NCBI GenBank assembly: GCA_035489435.1
Contig: DATHKG010000181.1
Strand: one strand, 5' to 3'
Length of the DNA stretch: 64,000 nucleotides
DNA from: DATHKG01 sp035489435
GTDB taxonomy: Bacteria > Bacteroidota > Bacteroidia > Chitinophagales > Chitinophagaceae
Shown here: in pieces, positions 51,157 to 60,607 of the stretch
Layout of the letters: every line of letters begins with the position of its first letter
Numbering within the stretch: position 1 is the first letter of the stretch
Position numbers and translations under genes: made by a program
Notes under the pieces: generated by a model
Database searches by the model: none
Seen by the model: only the letters and a program-made list of their open reading frames with translations
Told to the model about the DNA's origin: nothing

Positions 51157-53961
51157 CTACGCCCGTAGACTTATAGGCAGAAAAAATTTACTTAAGACCC
51201 TGTCAATATCATCTAGCCGGAACGGCTTTGAGATATAGTCATTCATCCCCGCATCAAGGCAAAGTTGCCTGTCTTCCCCCCTCGCATCTGCAGTTAACGC
51301 GATAATAGAAATACCTGCTTTCCTTTCATCCATTTTCCGGACAATCCGGGTAGCTGTAATGCCGTCCATTTCAGGCATATTAATGTCCATAAAGATCATT
51401 GCCGGTTCATATATCGTCAACATTTCTAAGGCTTGCTTACCATTGAACGCCTGCAGAACACTAATTCCCCTGGCTTTTAAAATTTCGGAAATCAATAGCA
51501 TATTTATTGGCTCATCTTCTACCACCATTATTTCACCCCGGGATGGCATTTTTTCAATGGCTGGCCTGATTTCAATAACATCGTGTTTCGGGGAGGGCTT
51601 GAATATCTTTGAAAGAATCGTGCTTAGTTCACGCATCTTAATAGGCTTTGTCAGGAATTTATCGATACCTGCATTTTCGGCCTCACTCTGAAATAATGTT
51701 CTGTCCAGCGATGACAACATCAGTATGAATGGCTCGGCATTGCCTTTTAAAATCGTTTTAATCTTTTTTATCATGGAAATTCCGTCCATTTCCGGCATTT
51801 GATGGTCTGCTACAATCAGGTCAAACAACCGACCAGTGGCAACGGCGTTTTCAATAAGTGCCAAGGCTTCCATTCCACTATAACATATTTTGCACGGAAT
51901 GCCAAAGTGATCAAAGATGCTTTGCATCAGGAAGCAGTTTGATTGATTATCGTCTACGACCAATACATTGTTTAATACTGGTTTACATGGAGGGATCACT
52001 ATAGGTTGTTCATTTGCGACTTCTAACGAGAGCGTTAAAGTAAACTTGCTTCCTTTCCCCAACTCACTCTCTGCCTCCAGAGTTCCGGACATCAATGCTG
52101 CAAGACCTTTTGAAATTGTCAGTCCTAATCCCGTGCCTCCGAATTTTCGGGTGGTAGATGCATCAACCTGTGTAAAATTTTCGAAGATTGCACCAAGCTT
52201 ATCTGCCGGAATTCCAATTCCGGTGTCTTTAACAGAAATAGCCAGATTGAAGTATTTCTTACCATCTTCAAAATGGACGGGGGCTATCTCTTTAACGCTC
52301 AGCACAATCTCGCCCTGGGCTGTAAACTTGATTGCATTTCCGACCAGATTAACTACTATCTGCCTTATCCTTGCTGCATCACCTGTAAACAATGAGGGAA
52401 GTGATGGATCAATAACACAAACAATTTCCAATCCCTTTTCCAATGCTTTCAGGGACAATATTTCTGCTGTCTCCTCGATTAAATCATCGAGCTTGAAAGC
52501 CGTTGAATCCAGTAAAAGCTTTCCGGCTTCCATTTTGGAAAAGTCCAGGATATCATTGATAATATTTAAAAGATTATACCCTGCTTTTTTAACATTGTTG
52601 AGATATTCTCTCTGGTTGGATTTAAGCTCCGTAGTAAGAATGAGATCCGTGAAGCCAATAATGCCATTCATTGGTGTTCGAAGTTCATGACTCATATTAG
52701 ACATGAATTCACTTTTGCACTTGCTGGCAGCTTCAGCAACTTCTTTTGAATGTACCAACCGTTCCTGTAATTCCTTTCGTTCAATCACTGACCCAAACGT
52801 GACTGATAAGGATTTCAAAATGGTTACTTCCGAATCCTCCCATTGACGAACACGATTGCAATCATAAATATTGACAAATCCCCAGAATGCACCAGATGAG
52901 AAAACAGGTATTGTTACTATTGAAAGCACCTTCTTGCGTTCAAACCATATTCTGGAAGCGTCTTTCAAATCGCTGACTGCACTGCAAAAAACGTTTTTTT
53001 CACACAATTCATCAATAGTCCACGGCATATGACTAAAAGATACATTTTGAAACTGCTGGTCATTATATATTATTTCCAGGCTATTCTTATGATAGCTCAT
53101 TAGCTGATTTGAAAATAACCTACCATCACTACCCGTTTCTTTTTTATGAATACTTATTTCATCGGATTCCATCGTGATACTAAATCGTTTGAGAGCCTGT
53201 GCAGTTGCTTGTGCGAAATCGTTGCTGCTTATGAGTTCATGAGTTGCATAGGAGACAGCATGCAACAGCAGATCTTTTCTTTTTAATGCTTCTTCAGATT
53301 TTTTTATTGCTGCATATGATGACTGTAGCGTGATATAATCTTTTACACTCTGCTTAAGAACAGGGCTCATAACCGTTAGCGCCAGAATAATCAGGGATAA
53401 GATCAAAGAGCCTAAAATGAAAAAATTCATCCAATAAATGCTATTGGTAAAAGACTCTTCATAGTCTCTTAGGTTCTGGGCAGCGATTTGCATTTTTACC
53501 TGGTAGTTATATTGATTGTTTGTCAATTCCTGTAAGAGGCCTGAATGCATTTTACTGAATTCCGAATCGCGCAATTGATTAATGATACTTATTATTTTAG
53601 TATAGAAGGGAGTTTCTTCTTCAATTAAGTGATTTAAAGAAAGCATCGCAAATGAAAATTCAGAAATCTTCTCTCTTAGTATTTCTTCCTGACTTTGAAA
53701 TAGCCTGATCAGGCTGTCCTGCCGTTCTATAACCGTTTTTCCCGAATTATTGTCCATGACTTCCCGGGAAATAATTAAAAATTCTTGCTGAACAATCTGG
53801 AGGCTAAGCTTTTGCTGGCTTTCCGATAGCTTCTCAAGATTTTCTCTTTCGTCATTTTGATCAGACTTGTACGTTATAAACACAAGCCCCAGAATGTTAA
53901 ATAGCAACACCAGAACTACAACCACAACAGTCACTCTCGTGAGCTTTTTAAACTTATGCAT
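51157..53961 (-). CDS. Hybrid sensor histidine kinase with GAF-like domain and two receiver domains
   Basis: A 934-residue inner-membrane kinase. Membrane segments are at ~9-31 and ~176-198, with a helical periplasmic sensor between. A GAF-like domain lies at ~235-395. The HisKA box MSNMSHELRTPMNGIIGF has the phospho-accepting His at ~424. The ATPase domain has NAIKFTAQGEI near 540 and the GTGLGL motif near 610. The first receiver domain starts VLVVDDNQSN with its aspartate in DLIVADHQMPEMDG (~718). The second starts IMVVEDEPIN with its aspartate in FMDINMPEMDG (~858). No DNA-binding output exists, so it must pass the signal to another protein. The start of the adjacent porin pseudogene ends 7 nt upstream. 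Confidence 0.92.
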   Translation of the reverse strand: MHKFKKLTRVTVVVVVLVLLFNILGLVFITYKSDQNDERENLEKLSESQQKLSLQIVQQEFLIISREVMDNNSGKTVIERQDSLIRLFQSQEEILREKISEFSFAMLSLNHLIEEETPFYTKIISIINQLRDSEFSKMHSGLLQELTNNQYNYQVKMQIAAQNLRDYEESFTNSIYWMNFFILGSLILSLIILALTVMSPVLKQSVKDYITLQSSYAAIKKSEEALKRKDLLLHAVSYATHELISSNDFAQATAQALKRFSITMESDEISIHKKETGSDGRLFSNQLMSYHKNSLEIIYNDQQFQNVSFSHMPWTIDELCEKNVFCSAVSDLKDASRIWFERKKVLSIVTIPVFSSGAFWGFVNIYDCNRVRQWEDSEVTILKSLSVTFGSVIERKELQERLVHSKEVAEAASKCKSEFMSNMSHELRTPMNGIIGFTDLILTTELKSNQREYLNNVKKAGYNLLNIINDILDFSKMEAGKLLLDSTAFKLDDLIEETAEILSLKALEKGLEIVCVIDPSLPSLFTGDAARIRQIVVNLVGNAIKFTAQGEIVLSVKEIAPVHFEDGKKYFNLAISVKDTGIGIPADKLGAIFENFTQVDASTTRKFGGTGLGLTISKGLAALMSGTLEAESELGKGSKFTLTLSLEVANEQPIVIPPCKPVLNNVLVVDDNQSNCFLMQSIFDHFGIPCKICYSGMEALALIENAVATGRLFDLIVADHQMPEMDGISMIKKIKTILKGNAEPFILMLSSLDRTLFQSEAENAGIDKFLTKPIKMRELSTILSKIFKPSPKHDVIEIRPAIEKMPSRGEIMVVEDEPINMLLISEILKARGISVLQAFNGKQALEMLTIYEPAMIFMDINMPEMDGITATRIVRKMDERKAGISIIALTADARGEDRQLCLDAGMNDYISKPFRLDDIDRVLSKFFLPISLRA

Positions 53962-53967
53962 AGGAAA

Positions 53968-54761
53968 TTAATTTGTTAGGTCGGTTTGTTTATTTTTCCG
54001 ACGCAAAATGGAGAATTCCCGGGTGATCATGCCCATCACACCCCAATCCCACGTGGACGGGGTCAAACTCTTGTAGATTGCCATGCCAAATTCAAAGCCT
54101 CGAAATGGTTCCAGATCAGACCAGGGCTAACATTAAATATCCTTTCATCTTCTTTGGTTCCACTTATTTCTAAGGTTGCATTCAAGCGGCCAAAGTTGAA
54201 TACAGAGGATACTCCATAATTGAATTCAATATCACTTCTTGTAAACTCGGTTACGAAATTGCCATGCACCTGTACTTTGTCCATTTGGTGGCCGATCAGT
54301 GCAAAACTTTCGAAGATTACTTCGTCATCCTCCTTAAACTCATCCCCTGCTGTGTGAAATGGTAGACTCGCCCCTGCAGAAAGTGAAAAAAGACGGCTGT
54401 TTTTTTAAATACTATACATTAAAGAAAGCTCAGTATCGCCCATACCTCTTTTTGCCCTCCTATCTGAAGGGAACGAAAACAAATACGGAATCTCTATAGA
54501 GGCCTGCAAACGATCGGAAAGGCCGTATTCAATTTCAAATGGTATGTATAACTGTCGTCCCTCAACTCTTCTTGCAAATATTGGTTTCAGCGTAAATTGA
54601 ATTTCATGTTTTTCCTGGAGGAACACCGTTTCGCCAATGAAAAATTCCTGTATATACTGGTCCGTTTTAAAATCTTTCTGTGCACTTGTTGTATTTGGAC
54701 AGAATAAGGTGGCAAAACTGTAAGCACAGAAGGAAAGGGAATGTTCACGGAACGTTTTCAT
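53968..54761 (-). pseudogene. Outer-membrane beta-barrel protein broken by a stop and a frameshift
   Basis: The first part (from 54761) has a signal-like start and barrel-type segments such as FTLKPIFARRVEGRQLYIPF and LQASIEIPYLFSF. A TAA at ~54405-54407 breaks the frame after SLMYSI. The same frame then goes on: SLSAGASLPFHTAGDEFKED, HQMDKVQVHGNFVTEF and GRLNATLEISG. Near 54090 the frame shifts again: the barrel's end GMAIYKSLTPSTWDWGVMGM and TREFSILRRKNK is in a third register and stops at 53968. It would be a ~260-residue transporter-like barrel. It lies directly before the histidine kinase and may once have been its partner. Confidence 0.7.
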
Positions 54762-55078
54762 AGGCTTTACACAACAGATGTCCGTGATCGCAATCGGGAA
54801 CTGACATATTGAATATTAAATACATAACGGGCCTCGTATTGGCATTATTGCAAAATATTTCCCATTTCATCCCAGGTTTCCTCAAAAAGCTTGTAGCTAA
54901 GCATTAGTGCTTACTGCGACTCCCATTAACCAGTTAGCTATAAATTTGGTTTGGTTCATATGTGTTATATCAAATACAACATGTTTCTTTTTTAAAAAAT
55001 CAACTTAAACCCGTAAATTGAACACTTTCATTATTTTGGTTAAGACGATTGCGGCCTCCGCATTTACATTTTAAGACG
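54762..55078. other. Intergenic region before the ECF sigma gene
   Basis: This 317-nt stretch separates the porin pseudogene and the sigma gene, which point away from each other. A TAAATTTG at 54941-54948 fits the Bacteroidota -7 element, but no clear -33 TTG precedes it at the right distance. I see no gene here. Confidence 0.5.
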
Positions 55079-55654
55079 ATGAAGGATCTGGCAAATTCTG
55101 ATGAAGAGTTGTTTCTGCAAATTAAAAATGGAAGCGATAATGCTTTTGGTGAACTGTACCAAAAGCACTGGAACCGCGCATTTGCAGATGCCTGTAAACG
55201 CATCCGAAACCGTGACCAGGCAAAGGATATAGTGCAGGATATATTCTTAAATATATGGCTACGCAGGGAATCCCTTGTTATCGATAATTTTCCGGCCTAC
55301 CTCACAATAGCAGTTCGTAACCAGGTTTTCAAACTACTTGAAAAGGAAAAGCACAATCATCCTTTTTTTGACATGCTCGAAAATTTGCCCGCTCAGTTCA
55401 ACATGGCCGACAGTAATATCTTATATAAGGAACTTGCTGTTTCATACGACACCCTTGTAAATAGTTTACCTCCCAAACGCCAGCTTATTTTCAAACTCCG
55501 CTTCCACCAGGATCAGTCTACCAAAGAAATAGCAAAATCCTTATCCATTTCAAGAAATACCGTACAGAACCAACTGGGCAAAGCAATAGAACAACTAAAA
55601 GTATCTTTATCCCATCTCTTTATTATAGTAATAATCTTCCTGAACAAACCTTAA
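55079..55654 (+). CDS. ECF-type RNA polymerase sigma factor
   Basis: A 191-residue sigma-70 factor of the Bacteroidota SusC/D-linked ECF type. Region 2 spans residues ~20-90 (GDNAFGELYQKHWNRAF, DQAKDIVQDIFLNIW). Region 4 spans ~125-180 (LPPKRQLIFKLRFHQDQSTK, then ISRNTVQNQLGKAIEQLK). The ATG at 55079 is preferred over the one at 55049, because it gives the usual length and start. It is the first gene of a locus with FecR, SusC and SusD and should transcribe the susC operon once released by the FecR protein. Confidence 0.92.
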   Translation: MKDLANSDEELFLQIKNGSDNAFGELYQKHWNRAFADACKRIRNRDQAKDIVQDIFLNIWLRRESLVIDNFPAYLTIAVRNQVFKLLEKEKHNHPFFDMLENLPAQFNMADSNILYKELAVSYDTLVNSLPPKRQLIFKLRFHQDQSTKEIAKSLSISRNTVQNQLGKAIEQLKVSLSHLFIIVIIFLNKP

Positions 55655-55740
55655 AAAGTTTTTCTAAAACTATTTTTTGCCGGAGTAGTACCGATTGTGT
55701 TTTTAAGGTCATCCTTATGTAACCAACTGCTTTAGGAGAT

Positions 55741-56718
55741 ATGAACAAGCAAGATTTTTTACAATTATTGCGAAAACACAACAAGGGCGAGGCAACCAAA
55801 GAAGAGCAACAATTTATCTTCGCTTATTATAATTTATTTGACTCCCAGGCAGTTGATACAGATCAGGTTAGTACCCAGGAGATGGAAGATCTTAGCGTTG
55901 AAATATTTGCATCAATAAAAAAAGAAATTTCCAGGACCGAAGGAAACGGACAACGCGGACGGGTGATCAAATTATGGCACAAGGTGAGTGTTGCCGCTAT
56001 ATTAGTCGTCATTTTAACAGGGTCAATTTATTATTTGAGCCCGAATTCTAAAACAGAAACATCCTACGCTACCATTGATAAACTTTCAAAAGAAAATCGT
56101 TTTTTCCGGCTACCTGATGGAAGCACCATTATACTTGGTTCCGGAAGTAAACTAAACTATCCATCATCCTTTGATGGAGCTGCAACCAGGGAAGTTTACC
56201 TGGAAGGCCAGGCTTTCTTCGACATAAAACATAATCCGTCCAAACCATTCATAGTTCACACAGGAGAGCTCGCAACAACCGTGTTAGGTACAGCCTTTAA
56301 CATTAAAGCGTTTCCCACCGATCAGAATATAACTGTAAGCGTTGTCAGAGGCAAAGTGAAAGTTGCTGATAAAAACAAAACGCTCGGTGTTATCAGACCT
56401 GACGAGCAAATAGAATATTTTAAACCTAATGCAAAGATTGTTCAGAAAACTGTAGACGCTAAGACCTATCTGCGATGGAAAGAGCAGGATCTGTTGCTCG
56501 ACGATGTCACATTTAGTGAAGTGGCAGAAATACTGGAAGAACGTTTTAATGTAAACATCGCTTTCGGAGATTCAGCTATGAAGAACAACAGATTTACAAC
56601 AACGTTAAAAATTGATGAAAAGCTCGATGAGATTTTATTAAGCATTTGCGAATTCAACGCAGCCACATTTAATTATAAGAATAATAAAGACTCAATATTA
56701 ATTAAAAGCAGAAAATAA
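55741..56718 (+). CDS. FecR-type anti-sigma factor
   Basis: A 325-residue inner-membrane protein. The N-terminal cytoplasmic part (residues ~1-80) binds the sigma factor. A membrane helix lies at ~83-100 (VSVAAILVVILTGSIYYL). The periplasmic FecR domain is at ~115-215 (FFRLPDGSTIILGSGSKLNYP, VYLEGQAFFDIKHNPSKPFI, LGTAFNIKAFP) and the DUF4974-type C-terminal domain is at ~245-320. It receives the signal from the SusC-type receptor and frees the sigma factor. The gene starts 87 nt after the sigma gene. Confidence 0.93.
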   Translation: MNKQDFLQLLRKHNKGEATKEEQQFIFAYYNLFDSQAVDTDQVSTQEMEDLSVEIFASIKKEISRTEGNGQRGRVIKLWHKVSVAAILVVILTGSIYYLSPNSKTETSYATIDKLSKENRFFRLPDGSTIILGSGSKLNYPSSFDGAATREVYLEGQAFFDIKHNPSKPFIVHTGELATTVLGTAFNIKAFPTDQNITVSVVRGKVKVADKNKTLGVIRPDEQIEYFKPNAKIVQKTVDAKTYLRWKEQDLLLDDVTFSEVAEILEERFNVNIAFGDSAMKNNRFTTTLKIDEKLDEILLSICEFNAATFNYKNNKDSILIKSRK

Positions 56719-56816
56719 TTAGTTAACCTGACTAAACTGACAATTTATGGGAATATCCTCTCAAACAGCGGTTAAACAACTAAAGGCACGCAAAAGTCTG
56801 TTTAAATGTCCACCAT

Positions 56817-56858
56817 AAAAAAACCCTGAAGGAATTGCAGTTTGCAATTAATTCAGGG
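56817..56858 (-). terminator. Intrinsic terminator on the strand opposite the susC leader
   Basis: CCCTGAA (56824-56830) and TTCAGGG (56852-56858) pair, and inside them AATTGCA and TGCAATT pair again, with a 2x2 internal mismatch and a 3-nt loop: 14 base pairs in all. On the minus strand the hairpin is followed by seven T (56817-56823). On the plus strand no T-tract follows. There is no annotated minus-strand gene that would need it. Confidence 0.8.
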
Positions 56859-56938
56859 AAGCTATTAGCCGACGGACATCGGTTCAATGGCTTACGTTTT
56901 AAATCAAAAGCCGTGGCTGGCATGTTAATCACTAAAAC
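56823..56938 (-). ncRNA. Predicted antisense small RNA opposite the susC leader
   Basis: A promoter on the minus strand (56944-56975) and an intrinsic terminator (56817-56858) bracket about 115 nt with no gene of their own. The RNA would be complementary to the susC mRNA leader, including the region just upstream of its start codon. Known cis-antisense RNAs of the DonS type in Bacteroides lie in the same place and limit expression of SusC/D loci. No expression data are available here; the prediction rests on the two signals and the position. Confidence 0.5.
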
Positions 56939-56943
56939 GACAC

Positions 56944-56975
56944 CAAAACTATGTTTTTTTTCGAAGATAATCAAA
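56944..56975 (-). promoter_or_regulatory. Antisense promoter overlapping the susC start codon
   Basis: On the minus strand TTTG (complement of 56972-56975) is followed after exactly 20 nt by TAGTTTTG (complement of 56944-56951). This is a full match to the Bacteroidota housekeeping promoter TTTG-N19/20-TAnnTTTG. Transcription would begin about 56937 and run away from susC. Confidence 0.65.
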
Positions 56976-59900
56976 GGGAAAGAACCCTTATAGATTCTGC
57001 TATTGCGAATACCCGGTCAATCAAAAACAGCTTCCTCAGTGTTTTGATAAAAACGGGACTGATATTGTTACTCATCTCTCCTTTACCGATACAGATTTTT
57101 GGCGAAGCAACCAGGGCTTACCAGGATGTGGATAAGGTTGATATTGTTCTGGAATTGAAGAACAAATCCATAATTGAGGTATTCAGGCTGATTGAGAAAA
57201 AGACCTCATTCACATTTATGTACAGGAATCAGGATGTTGCACAGATACAGAACATCAGTATTTCGGCACAAAAACATACCGTCGGATCTTTGTTAAAATT
57301 AATACTCCTCAATACAAACCTACAGTACAAGCAAATTGATAACAGGATATTAATAGTCACTAAAGAACATTCAAACCTTAAACCCATATCGGCATTATCT
57401 GTCCCGGGTATTGAAGAAATAGTTGTGAGAGGAAGCGTAACTGACGCACAGGGCAAATCACTGGTAGGTGTAAGTGTAAAACTGAAAAATAGTCAGGCAG
57501 GTACAGTGACTGATTCGGAAGGCAGATTTATTATCCGGGTACCTGAGAATGGAATATTGGTTTTCACTTATGTTGGTTACAAGGTTAATGAAGTGGAAGT
57601 AGATTCTAAAACGAATCTGACAGTGAGTATGGTGGAAGAGTTTTCTTCGCTGAACCAGGTGGTTGTTACTGGGTATTCAAGTCAATCAAAAAGAGACATT
57701 ACAGGATCAGTAGTATCTATAGATGCTGACGAACTAAATAAAGTATCATCCGCAAATGTAGCCCAGCAACTGCAGGGCAGATCGCCGGGTGTAACGGTAA
57801 CAACAAACAACGCTCCGGGTGGTGAACCAACCGTGCGCATCCGCGGTTTCGGCACGATAAATAATAATGAACCATTGTATGTTATCGATGGGGTACCAAC
57901 CAAAGGTGGTTTAAACAATATCAATCCTAATAATATAGAATCAATGCAGATATTGAAAGATGCATCTGCAGCTTCTATTTATGGATCGAGAGCTGCAAAT
58001 GGAGTTATCATCATCACTACTAAAAAAGGCAAGGCCGGTGAATCAAAGCTTACGTTCGATGCACGTTATGGAATTCAAACTTCCAATAGCGCAAAAAAGA
58101 TAGACGTGATCATAGACCCGCTCAGTTTTGCGAATTTAAGATGGACCTCATTGCGAAATGCAAAACAACTCACAAATGGAAATCCGCTCGATGCACAATT
58201 TGGCAATGGAGTAAATCCTGTTATTCCAGACTATCTGCTTGCTGGAACAAGATATGGTCTCTTCGAAGGTGATCCGGCTACAAATCCGAATTTATACAAT
58301 TTCTCTGCTGATAATATATACCAGATCACCAAAGCAAATAAAGCGGGTACAAACTGGTTCGATGAAATCATCGAAAGCGCGGCTCCCATACAGGAATATA
58401 ATCTGGGTGCATCCGGTGGTACTGATAAAGGCAGATATGCATTTGGAATCAATTATTTTAACCAGGAAGGGGTAATAAAGTTCACCTCCTTTGATCGCTT
58501 TTCGCTTAGAGCAAACACTGAATTTTTAATCAAGAAGAAAATTAAAGTCGGAGAAAACCTTGAAGTTGGCCAGTCCAAAAATCTTGGATTTTTCAGTAAC
58601 TCATCAGTTAATAACAGTGATGCAAATCCTGTTGGCAATGCATACCGTATGCCGAGTATAATGCCGGTGTACGATATAGAGGGCAATTATGCCGGGACAA
58701 GAGCTTCAGGATTTGGTTCAGCTCAAAACCCGGTTGGTCAACTGGACCGCGCCAAGGATAATTCATCAACGAACAGTAAGGTATTTGGAAACTTGTATGT
58801 AGAGCTTGACCTGCTAAAAAATTTAACGGCAAGATCAAGTCTCGGTTTTGACTACCAAAGCATTGAAGGCAATATTTATGACCTTGTTAACCTGGAACAC
58901 TCCGCACCGCTGAGCCTGAACAGATTGACAAACTCGAAATCAACTGAATTTACCACAACCTGGTCAAATACTTTGAACTATAAAGTTGCCTTTAATGATG
59001 ACCACAACCTGCAGGTATTGTTAGGAACAGAAGCTATTGAAAGTTCATTGAAATCTTTTCAGGCTTCAAGGGATGGCTTTATAAGTGAGGATCCTGACTA
59101 TATGTATCTTGATGCAGGATCAGTTGCTCTTAATAATGGTGGAAATGGTTCTGAATGGGCTTTGTTTTCTTTGTTTGGCAGGGTAAACTACAAATTCAAA
59201 GACCGTTATTTACTGGAAGCAACATTAAGACGTGACGGTTCTTCAAGGTTCGGCCAGAATCACAGGTATGGTATGTTCCCGGCGTTCAGCGCAGGGTGGC
59301 GTATTTCGCAAGAAAGCTTTATGAGCAATATAGAATGGCTTGATAATTTAAACATTCGTGGTGCATGGGGACAAACAGGTAACCAGGAAATTGGCAACTA
59401 TAATGGCTTTACCACTTACCGCACAAGTCTTTCCACTTCTTCATACGATATGAACGGTACCAATACCAGTGTTCTTGCCGGCTTCGATACACAGGGTTAT
59501 GGCAATCCGGATGCGAAATGGGAAACAACCACGCAAACAAATATCGGGATAGATGCTACTGTGCTCAACGGAAGGTTAGGTTTCACTGTGGATTGGTATG
59601 AACGTAACACTTCGAACATGTTATACCAGGTTCGCCTGCCCGCAACACAAGGTGAGGCTGTTGTACCTTTTGTTAATGTAGGTTCAATGAGCAACAAGGG
59701 TGTTGACGTTGGTGTTACTTTTCGAAACCCCAGCAAAAGCAAGTTCACTTATGAAATTGGTGGAAACGTATCAACCTATAGAAACCAGATTATTTCTTTA
59801 AGTGGCAACAACAATGAAGCATTGATATCACCACTTATACGCAGTTACAGTTATGCACGGTCTGCAGCAGGATATCCTATTTATTCGTTTTATGGCCTTG

Positions 59901-60577
59901 CGATAGATGGCATTTTTCAAAATGAAAAGGAAGTACAGGAACATGCACCATATCCTGGCTATGCAGAAGTAAACAACGGCGTAACAACAGGTGTTGGAAA
60001 ATACAAATACCGCGATGTAAATGGTGATGGACTGATCAGTGATGCAGACAGAACCTGGATCGGAAACCCGCATCCGGACTTCACTTATGGGTTAAATATA
60101 AACCTCGGCTATAAGAACTTCGATATGACAATGTTCTTCCAGGGTGTGCAGGGAAATGATATGATCAGTTTTGTACGGCGTCTGACCGACTTCAATGAAT
60201 TGGGAAATAACAGAAGTCTCAGAATGCTTAATCAATCCTGGACACCTGACAATCCGAATGCTGTTCTTCCAATACTGGATGCGAGTGACAGCAGAAGCCT
60301 GTTGCCTTCCAGTTATTTTGTTGAAGACGGTTCTTATCTGCGCATGAAGGTGCTGCAGATAGGATATGCCCTTCCTTCAAAGATGCTTACGCGGATCGGA
60401 TTTGAAAGAGTGCGGATCTATCTACAGGCCCAAAACCTGTTTACCATAACGAATTACAGCGGATTAGATCCTGAAGTAAACTTTACCGGCAGTGGAACCA
60501 CTTCACAAATGGGAATAGATCAGGGTGTTTATCCTGCTTCCAAAATTTACCAGATGGGAATCAACGTCAGTCTTTAA
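56951..60577 (+). CDS. SusC/RagA-type TonB-linked outer-membrane receptor
   Basis: A 1208-residue TonB-dependent transporter that pulls a ligand handed over by the SusD protein across the outer membrane. After a signal-like segment at ~28-50 comes an STN domain (~65-135), which marks receptors that signal to FecR. Then follow a carboxypeptidase-D-like domain at ~158-235 (VRGSVTDAQGKSLVGVSVKL), a SusC plug with QLQGRSPGVTVT and GGEPTVRIRGFG (~270-400), and the barrel to the end. Two oddities affect the start: an 8-T run follows the ATG directly, and the other frame upstream encodes a leader-like LLADGHRFNGL. Substrate cannot be told from sequence. Confidence 0.93.
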   Translation: MFFFEDNQRERTLIDSAIANTRSIKNSFLSVLIKTGLILLLISPLPIQIFGEATRAYQDVDKVDIVLELKNKSIIEVFRLIEKKTSFTFMYRNQDVAQIQNISISAQKHTVGSLLKLILLNTNLQYKQIDNRILIVTKEHSNLKPISALSVPGIEEIVVRGSVTDAQGKSLVGVSVKLKNSQAGTVTDSEGRFIIRVPENGILVFTYVGYKVNEVEVDSKTNLTVSMVEEFSSLNQVVVTGYSSQSKRDITGSVVSIDADELNKVSSANVAQQLQGRSPGVTVTTNNAPGGEPTVRIRGFGTINNNEPLYVIDGVPTKGGLNNINPNNIESMQILKDASAASIYGSRAANGVIIITTKKGKAGESKLTFDARYGIQTSNSAKKIDVIIDPLSFANLRWTSLRNAKQLTNGNPLDAQFGNGVNPVIPDYLLAGTRYGLFEGDPATNPNLYNFSADNIYQITKANKAGTNWFDEIIESAAPIQEYNLGASGGTDKGRYAFGINYFNQEGVIKFTSFDRFSLRANTEFLIKKKIKVGENLEVGQSKNLGFFSNSSVNNSDANPVGNAYRMPSIMPVYDIEGNYAGTRASGFGSAQNPVGQLDRAKDNSSTNSKVFGNLYVELDLLKNLTARSSLGFDYQSIEGNIYDLVNLEHSAPLSLNRLTNSKSTEFTTTWSNTLNYKVAFNDDHNLQVLLGTEAIESSLKSFQASRDGFISEDPDYMYLDAGSVALNNGGNGSEWALFSLFGRVNYKFKDRYLLEATLRRDGSSRFGQNHRYGMFPAFSAGWRISQESFMSNIEWLDNLNIRGAWGQTGNQEIGNYNGFTTYRTSLSTSSYDMNGTNTSVLAGFDTQGYGNPDAKWETTTQTNIGIDATVLNGRLGFTVDWYERNTSNMLYQVRLPATQGEAVVPFVNVGSMSNKGVDVGVTFRNPSKSKFTYEIGGNVSTYRNQIISLSGNNNEALISPLIRSYSYARSAAGYPIYSFYGLAIDGIFQNEKEVQEHAPYPGYAEVNNGVTTGVGKYKYRDVNGDGLISDADRTWIGNPHPDFTYGLNINLGYKNFDMTMFFQGVQGNDMISFVRRLTDFNELGNNRSLRMLNQSWTPDNPNAVLPILDASDSRSLLPSSYFVEDGSYLRMKVLQIGYALPSKMLTRIGFERVRIYLQAQNLFTITNYSGLDPEVNFTGSGTTSQMGIDQGVYPASKIYQMGINVSL

Positions 60578-60607
60578 AGAAAACAGGACAAAATTAATTT
60601 AACTGAT

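Noticed and set aside
51968..52690. Plus-strand open frame of 240 codons
   Set aside because: It is the antisense shadow of the histidine kinase HisKA and ATPase region, which is certain from its motifs.
56784..56961. SusC start extended upstream through the LLADGHRFNGL leader frame
   Set aside because: That frame is off by one at the T8 run and would need an extra T to join the receptor, and it lacks a suitable start codon; it may be conserved because of the antisense RNA instead.
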